NCBI RefSeq assembly: GCF_000801105.2
Contig: NC_079518.1
Span: 23,168,800-23,232,799 of the forward strand
Direction of reading: 5' to 3'
DNA: 64,000 bases
Source of the DNA: Raphanus sativus
Lineage: Eukaryota > Streptophyta > Magnoliopsida > Brassicales > Brassicaceae
Positions 57,367 through 64,000 of the stretch are shown piece by piece; the stretch's first letter is position 1, and the number at the start of each line of letters is the position of its first letter. Below the pieces are notes generated by a model, which was not told where the DNA came from, made no database searches, and was given only the letters and a program-made list of their open reading frames with translations. The translations under genes and the position numbers were made by a program.

Positions 57367-57976
57367 TAGATTTTTTAAAATATAGTTTTGATGACTTATC
57401 ATATTAATTTATAATCAATTAGTTAATATAAAATATAACCTAATATTATTAATAGAATTTCTTTTAATTATATAATATGTTAAATATCTAAAATCATAGA
57501 GAACATGGCACATAAAACAAATTCACTTCTCAAATTATTTTTAACATATAATAAAAAAATATCTAAAATCATGGAAAACATGATATATAAACAAAATCAT
57601 TTTTAGATTGATTAATATCTAATTATAAATTGTTCTAAGTCTTAATCTTTTATAATAGAAAATACTTTTTTTCAGATAACAACAGTATATATATATATAT
57701 ATATAATATAAAAATTATATATTTTTTGTAATAGAAAATATTATTTTCCAGATAACAATATATATGTAAGATATAAAAAATATTTTTTAAAAAGTATATT
57801 TCCTAAAATCATGGAAAGTTGACACATCAGCCAAATCACTTCATAAATAATAGTATAGATAAATAAATAAATATAAGATATAAAAATTATTTTTAAAAAA
57901 AATATTTCCTAAAATCATGGAGAAGTTGACACATAAGATAAATCACTTCATAAATGATAGTATAGATTAATCACCT
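56119..57976. other. Kinase 3' region, then AT-rich repeats with TA microsatellites
   Basis: To about 56340 is the probable 3' UTR. From about 56950 a degenerate repeat of roughly 300 bp recurs (TAATATTTAATTATAATTTT..., CTTTTATAATAGAAA..., TTCAGATAACAAC, then a TA run), with TA tracts at 57041-57070, 57325-57361 and 57686-57705. A shorter pair (CCTAAAATCATGGA...GTTGACACAT) lies at about 57803 and 57910. No gene is seen. Confidence 0.6.
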
Positions 57977-58645
57977 TTCTAGGGCTGGGCAGATAAACCA
58001 AACCCGAAAACCCAGACACGTCTTTTATGGTATTTCGGGTTATGGATATTATCCAAATCGAACCCGAACATAAATAGATATCTGATAGAACCTGAAATAT
58101 TCAAAATCCAAAAAATAACTTATACCAAACATGAGCTCATTAAAGCTAGTGGCTATAATACATAAATGTTGATGGTTGAAGGTGACCATTGAAACTTGAA
58201 GTTTTTAGATTTTGGTTTTGCTTCAACTGAATAATGTTTCTCATTTTTTGATAATTTTGTTTTCATTTTATACTTTTAATTACTGGGTTTTCTTTTTATC
58301 AATAGTTATGTTTACTTTTTGTTTTATTTTGAATGGTCACATTTGATGTTCTTTTCTTATTTTTGAATCGATTTTACTTATTATTTTTATAAAATAGGTG
58401 CAAAGCAGATACTTTAAAACCGAAAAACCAATTGTAGAACCGATTAGGACCCAAATCCGAAGGTACATCGGGTTGTACTGGTTATTTGAAGATTTATTAA
58501 CTCGACCCGAACCTGATAGAACCCGAACCGGTCCGAACCAAAATTTCATATAATACTAGTGAAGATGATTTTGACAAACCCAAAAACCAAAATCCAATTA
58601 GACAAAACCGAAACCCGATTGGAACCCCGAATACCCATGTCTACA
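57977..58645. repeat. Interspersed repeat rich in AACCCGAA, same type as 1404-2024
   Basis: Runs from GGGCTGGGCAGATAAACC to GAATACCCATGTCTACA. Multiple AACCCGAAC/GAACCGG words give the appearance of a common Brassicaceae MITE-like repeat. Ends are only approximately inverted. Confidence 0.45.
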
Positions 58646-58822
58646 CCTTTCTATGTAACACCCTTTTATGTAACCACCATTTATATGTATTTAGTAGCAT
58701 CTTTTTTTTTTTGAATGAATGCTAAATTTATTCATCAAAAAACCCTTATTATATCAAGTGTTGACTGTTAAAATGAGAAAAAACAAATACTTCTAACTCC
58801 TTTTCGAATTTTCTAAAACTTT

Positions 58823-61800
58823 TTAAAGTCTAGTGCTGAACCAAAATTGTAAACCATTCTCCCACCCTTTTGCTCCTTTTGATTTCATCACACTCAACTT
58901 GTTCCTTACACCTTTCTCTACCATTTTCATAACTGCCCCAACTGGCGTTGGCTTCTCCTCATGCTTTATCTTATTTCTCTCCCTCCATATAACATGTAAC
59001 GCAGACTGCAGAGCATATCTCAAACAGAACCTCTTCTTCTTCTCCATACTCTCATCAGAAATGATCTCCAATATATTTGCCCAGACATTTGTATAGTCAC
59101 AAAGCAATATCCCTTTCGTTAGGTACTCCCAAACCTGAGATGAGAAAGAGCACTAAAAAAATAAGTGGTTCCTAGACTCTGGTTCCCTCTTGCAAAGCAC
59201 ACAAGTCGCTACTGCACCTGGATCCCACTGGATTATCATATCCATAGTTGACAGTCTGTTACTAGCAGCAAGCCAAGCAACAAAAGCAAATTTAGGAGTT
59301 GCCCCCGGGAACCAGATACTTCGTGACCAAGTACATCTCTCCCTCGTATTTCTTAACAGCCACCAAGTTTCATGAGTCGAGAATTTTTGTTTGTACCCTG
59401 AACCGCACCTCCATATGTTTACGTCCTCCACATCCACTCTCAACTTCTTTTTTTTGAGCCTCCATTTCTGTTTCAACCTCATTTAACACCCTTGAACGAT
59501 AGCTTCTCCTTCTTTTATCCCTCATGAGAGCTTCCTCTACCGTGGCCTCTCTTTTTATGCCCATATCTACAATGCCTCTCTCACCCAACAGATTGATTAA
59601 AACACCTTTCCCAGACCAGTTGTCAAACCAGAAAGATGTTTGTCTACCATTACCCAGCTCTTTTTTATGAAATATTCTAGCAACTTCTCTCATTTTTATC
59701 ATCTTTTTCCACATCCAAGACCCTACTTGGGTTTCCTCCTTAATTTCCCAGAAGTTCTTCTGCTTTAGCAAGTTGCCCTTAACCCATTTTCCCCATAATG
59801 AAGAACCCGAAAGAAACCTCCATATGATCTTAAGAATATTTACTCTGTTCACAATCTTAAGCTCTCTGATTCCCAAGCCACCTTCCTCCTTTTCCCCACA
59901 AACCACACTCCAAGCTACCTTAGCTCCTGTAGCTTTTAGTTCCGGGCCCGACCAAAGAAAAGCACCACAAACCTGTTCTATCTCTTTTATACATTTACTA
60001 GGAAGGAGATAGACTGAAGTCCAGAAATTTACCAAGCTCATTATCACAGACTTGATCAACTGTAGGCGTCCAGCATATGACAGAAACCGACTGGTCCACG
60101 TGCTAATTCTGCATCTGATCTTTTCCACCAAAGGAAAATAGTCCTGCTGTCTCATAGCCTTAGTCATTAATGGCATTCCCAGATAGCAAACTGGTAACTC
60201 ACCTCTAGCAAAGGGAAAGTTTGATAAGATTCTGCTCTCTTCTAACTCAGAAACCCCTGATAGATATAGTGTAGACTTCTCAATACTTATCTTCAACCCT
60301 GACCACTCTGCAAACTCATCGAAAACTGATAGCGCTCCTTGAACTGATTCTTTAGAACCTTCCACAAACACCATCAGATCATCCGCAAAGCACAAATGGG
60401 TAAGAGCTAAAGACTTACAACGAGGATGATACTTAAACGCCCTTGCCGCTGCTGCACTATCAATCTTTTTTGAAAGCACATTCATGCACCGAACAAATAA
60501 GTATGGAGAGAGCGAGCAGCCTTGGCGCAACCCTCTTGAGCTTTGAAAGTATCCCGCCAGGTCCCCATTAACTTGTATTGAGAATGAAGCCGTTGATATA
60601 CACAGTTTGATCAGACTAATAAACTTCTCAGGGATTCCCAATGCTTCTAAGCTCTTCAACACAAAGTCCCATTGAACTGAGTCAAAGGCTTTAGAAATAT
60701 CTATTTTCATCACTCCCCTTGACGAGCCCAAATCCTTATGATAGTCTTTCACTAACTCCGAAGCCAGCAGAACATTCTCCATTAATAAACGCCCCTCAAT
60801 GAACGCAGATTGGTTCTCAGCTATTATCACAGGCAGAATCCTCTTCAACCTATTAGCCAGTATCTTTGATACCACCTTATATAGCACGTTACAGCAGGCT
60901 ATAGGCCTATAATCCTTCATCTCCAAATAATCTTCTTTCTTCGGGACTAATGCAAGGATAGTAGAGTTAACACCTTTTGGTAGAAAAGCGAACCTGAAGA
61001 CTGACTGGACAGCAACTATAAAATCATGTCCAACCACTGGCCAAGCTGTGCGGAAGAATTCACACGGGAACCCATCAGGACCTGGCGACTTATGAGAAGG
61101 CATGGAGAATAGTACCTTTCGAATTTCCTCACCAGTAACTTCTGCATCGAACAATCTGCTATCCTCTTCAGAACATCGATACTGCAATAGCTCTTTAAGC
61201 TCATCCACAGTCACACCTTGATAGTCTACAGGACACTGGTTTAGAAACTCCGAAAAATGCCTTTCTGCCTCTTCTTTAATCTCCCCATGAGTTACTACCC
61301 TCCTACCATTGGAACATCTGATTTCTCTAATGGCATTATGTGCTCTCCTAGCTCGAATAGAACTGTGAAACGTCTTATTATTAAGGTCTCCCACTTCCAA
61401 CCAATGCAATTTGGCTTTTTGCTTAAGATGATCTTCTTCCAAACCAGCTACATACATCCACTTCTCATAAGCTTCTGCTTCCTCCTGAACACTCACATCT
61501 GTAGCTTGCGCCATTGTGTTTTTCTGCTTCTCACAAAGTATATCATAGGCTTCTTGAGCTCTCTTTGTCAAATTTCCCAGCTTCTCTCTACCCAGCTCCC
61601 GGATAAGAGGTTTCAGACTCTTTAACTTTTTTGAGAACCTGAACATGGCAGATGTTGAGTGAAAGAGCACCTCAGTCGACTCCCAGTACTCCCTTAGCAT
61701 AGGAATGAAACTTGGCAGACTTCCAATAACATTCACATATTTGAATGGCTTCCTTATTTTCTCCTCAGGTGGCAGCAACTGAAATTTACATCTTAGATGA

Positions 61801-62482
61801 TCAGAACAGCCCCCCGGCTCAAAAGTAGCAAAACCATTCGGAAACCTGTTCAATGCAACTCCATTCATTAGGACTCTGTCGAGCTTTTTGCAAATCAAAC
61901 CTTCCTCCCTCTTGTTGCACCACGTATAGAGCGGACCCTGGTAACCCATATCTGATAAATCACAACGCAAAACCATCCGTTGGAAGTCTCTCATACCACT
62001 TGGAGGCCTGCTTAAATTCGAGAACCCAGAGCTTTCATCACCTTCAAGTATCTCATTGCAGTCTCCCATTAACACCCAAGCTTTGTCTTTAAACATCGGA
62101 GATGAATTATGGTCATAAAGATCTTCCCATAACAACTTTCTTTCCTCCACCGCATTGCTTGCATAAATGAATGTACAGAAAAATTCTTCTTCATTATGCA
62201 AACCCACCGAGCATGTAATAAACTGATCCGACTTACACACTGGAGTCATTCTCACCGAGTCTCTCCAGAGTAGCCAAATCCTTCCCCCTTGACTGTATTC
62301 ATAATTCGTCATTGCTGACCAATCCCGAAACACTGTATTTAGAATCTCCCCGCTTTACTCTCCTTTACTCTTGTCTCCAACACACAACCAAACAACATAC
62401 TACTATCACGAACCCATTCTTTTACCACGGAATGCTTCAATAACTTGTTAAATCCGCGCACATTCCAAAAGAACCCTGCCAT
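58823..62482 (-). pseudogene. LINE ORF2: endonuclease, reverse transcriptase and zf-RVT, frame-broken
   Basis: Starts ATGGCAGGG at 62482 (MAGFFWNVRGFNKLLKH, as in plant L1 endonucleases). A frame change near 62338 leads into the long frame 62333-59370. Endonuclease motifs include GDCNE and CSDHL. Reverse transcriptase has SPGPDGFPCEFF, KDYRPIACCNVLYKVVSKIL, ISKAFDSV and FADDLMVF. A second frame change falls in an A-rich tract near 59450, then the zf-RVT region (FAFVAWLAASNRLSTMD, CVLCKREPESRNHLFF) has a TAG at 59155-59153 and continues to RL at 58823. It is not expected to yield full protein. Confidence 0.9.
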
Positions 62483-62485
62483 ATT

Positions 62486-63844
62486 TTAGTTATGAAGACG
62501 AGAAGACCTTTTGCTCACAGGATTCTCATCCCGAGCTCTTGCCTTCTGCCCTTTCTTCCTCCCTCTCTGACCCACTACTTTGTTTTTCCCTCTACTCTTC
62601 TCTATCAACCCATCTTCAATCTTATCTTCTTCCAATATCTCCACTTTCTCATTCTCATTACCCTCATCTTCTTCGTTACCTTTCTCTTCTTCCACTATTT
62701 CACCTTCCTCCTCTTCATTTGTACTCAGAACAGTATACTTTGATGAAGAGATTTGTATCTCATTCACTGTATGCTTCGGAGTACTTGGTTGTGAGCGACC
62801 AGTTTTCCCTTGTGGAACCTGAGCCCAATCTTCTAAAGCCTCTTCTCTAACTCCCACCTCTCTTCCAGCATTCATATCATCTCCATCTTTAGGACTTGAT
62901 CCCTCTCCATCCTTCCCATCTCCTATCTCTGTACTTGCCTCCTTATTTTCCCCCATTTCTTTACTTTCTTCCACTACTTTTGAAACAGAATGAACTTCCT
63001 TTTCTTTACCTTTCTTCTTCATAGCACAGACCTTCTCCGAGTGCCCCCATTTATCACAATGCTTGCACTTTGAAAGAAGCCACGGATAATCAAATTCTAC
63101 TGTGAATTCCTCTCCTCCTCTTGTGAAATTCATCTCCTTAGGCAACACTTTCGTAACATCCACTTTCACAAAGATCTTCGCAACTTCAAAACTTGTGCAC
63201 GCAAGTGTTTCAGGATGAAGCTTTACTGGTATACCCACAGGACTTGCCAGTAGACTCAACCCCTCCCAAGAAAACATATGCAGCGGGACCTTTGTTAGAT
63301 GGATCCACATGGGGATCGAATCCTCCTCTTGCTTCTCTTCCTCTGCGCGCGGAGTCCATTTGGTAACAACCATCGGAATCCCCACTATATTCCACATACC
63401 TCTCCTGATAATCTTCTCTCCTGCTTTAGGATTTGAGACCCTGAACCTCATCATCGTTTCATTAACTTCAAACACTTCAATCTTAGCTGCTAAATCACCA
63501 TATTTCCAGATCTTATTGAGAACCATGTGGACTTTTGCAACATGTGGAGCTTGATCCAAAAACTTCCCAACTAAGAAATCATCCCAAATCGGAGTCGACT
63601 TGGTGATTACCTCCTCCGGAATCTCTACCGTTTGTTTCCCTTCCTTGTTCAAGATCTCAACATCGTACCTCTTCAAAGTTTTCTTCTCCTGCGCCACCGA
63701 AGCCCAACTTTGATTCAATTTCTTATCGATCAAACCCTTATCCTCCTTCACAGACTGCTCCCCCGACTCCCCTCCCGGAGAATCTGGCCGATCCGGCGGA
63801 TCAACCATCGTCATCGGATCAAAATCTCTACGTCTCAGTCGCAC
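62486..63844 (-). CDS. LINE ORF1 protein (DUF4283-like plus zinc knuckle), intact
   Basis: 452 residues. A basic/acidic N-terminus precedes a DUF4283-like core (residues about 70-235: WDDFLVGKFLDQAPHVAKVH, IRRGMWNIVGIPMVV, WIHLTKVPLHMFS) and the zinc knuckle CKHCDKWGHSEKVC (CX2CX4HX4C). The C-terminal half is Glu/Lys-rich. This is the nucleic-acid-binding ORF1 of plant L1 elements. It ends three bases before the ORF2 ATG in the same frame, which suits termination-reinitiation. Confidence 0.88.
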   Translation of the reverse strand: MRLRRRDFDPMTMVDPPDRPDSPGGESGEQSVKEDKGLIDKKLNQSWASVAQEKKTLKRYDVEILNKEGKQTVEIPEEVITKSTPIWDDFLVGKFLDQAPHVAKVHMVLNKIWKYGDLAAKIEVFEVNETMMRFRVSNPKAGEKIIRRGMWNIVGIPMVVTKWTPRAEEEKQEEDSIPMWIHLTKVPLHMFSWEGLSLLASPVGIPVKLHPETLACTSFEVAKIFVKVDVTKVLPKEMNFTRGGEEFTVEFDYPWLLSKCKHCDKWGHSEKVCAMKKKGKEKEVHSVSKVVEESKEMGENKEASTEIGDGKDGEGSSPKDGDDMNAGREVGVREEALEDWAQVPQGKTGRSQPSTPKHTVNEIQISSSKYTVLSTNEEEEGEIVEEEKGNEEDEGNENEKVEILEEDKIEDGLIEKSRGKNKVVGQRGRKKGQKARARDENPVSKRSSRLHN

Positions 63845-63948
63845 TCAGAATCGCCCTTTTTCTCTTACCAAAACGCACTATTTTTCTTTTCCCGTAAAAA
63901 CACCTCATTTAGTAGCATCTTACCAAAACGCACTATTTAGTAGCATCT

Positions 63949-64000
63949 TTATATAGTTATTATTAATTAACTATAATACTATACACATATAAATAAATAT
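63949..64000. other. AT-rich flank
   Basis: Short remainder after the LINE target duplication, without features. Confidence 0.5.

Larger units (their letters stand above)
58703..63933 (-). mobile_element. L1-type LINE, nearly full length, ORF2 damaged
   Basis: Target duplication TATTTAGTAGCATCT at 58688-58702 and 63934-63948; poly-A tail (as T) at 58702-58712. Two ORFs are in order ORF1 (63844-62486) and ORF2 (62482 to 58823) with a three-base gap between. The 5' end has a local 30-bp duplication (TTTAGTAGCATCTTACCAAA at 63908 and the following copy) which includes target-like sequence. Confidence 0.9.

Overview
The window looks like a repeat-rich, heterochromatic stretch of a Brassicaceae (probably Brassica-type) nuclear chromosome. 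The evidence is intron-bearing plant genes, Athila-like and other Ty3 LTR elements, a Helitron ending in CTAG, a Mutator-like element (MULE) pairing a transposase with a Ulp1-type protease, an L1-type LINE, a fixed 100-N scaffold gap (39832-39931), and AT-rich intergenic DNA. Species cannot be fixed from sequence alone.

Layout. 1-10.8 kb: AT-rich DNA with a partly inverted, partly direct duplication. One copy carries a 2.1-kb Helitron and the other, precisely empty at that point, carries a separate LTR-element array (6495-9788). Between them is an intact two-exon defensin-like gene (5376-4969, minus).

10.9-50.9 kb is one nested nest. A roughly 2.03-kb solo LTR (ends at 10946 and 50862, target duplication ATTAA) is split by a minus-strand Athila-like element (12033-49916, target duplication ATAGC). 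The Athila interior beyond the start of its reverse transcriptase is replaced by about 33 kb of foreign material: a MITE, a histone H2A fragment, a full-length MULE (Ulp1-like gene 13584-18345 and transposase 23157-20075), a young gag-only LTR element carrying a captured DRD1-like fragment (24002-30594, target duplication GTGTC), a serpin pseudogene broken by a Ty3 chromovirus (32064-37447), an S4-domain gene remnant, a cut-off LTR at the gap, and a second gag-only LTR element.

50.9-64 kb: two short 5'-truncated non-LTR insertions side by side, the only clearly intact conserved host gene (a seven-exon PTI1-like kinase, 54198-56118), AT-rich repeats, and a minus-strand LINE (63933-58703).

Most coding capacity therefore belongs to mobile elements. 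The apparently intact genes are the defensin-like gene, the PTI1-like kinase, the MULE transposase, the MULE Ulp1-like gene (some middle exon joins unproven), the two gag-only ORFs and LINE ORF1. The most striking features are the retrotransposon carrying part of a gene related to RNA-directed DNA methylation, and the MULE whose noncoding and even coding DNA is peppered with a GTCCA/TGGAC-TGTACAC motif.
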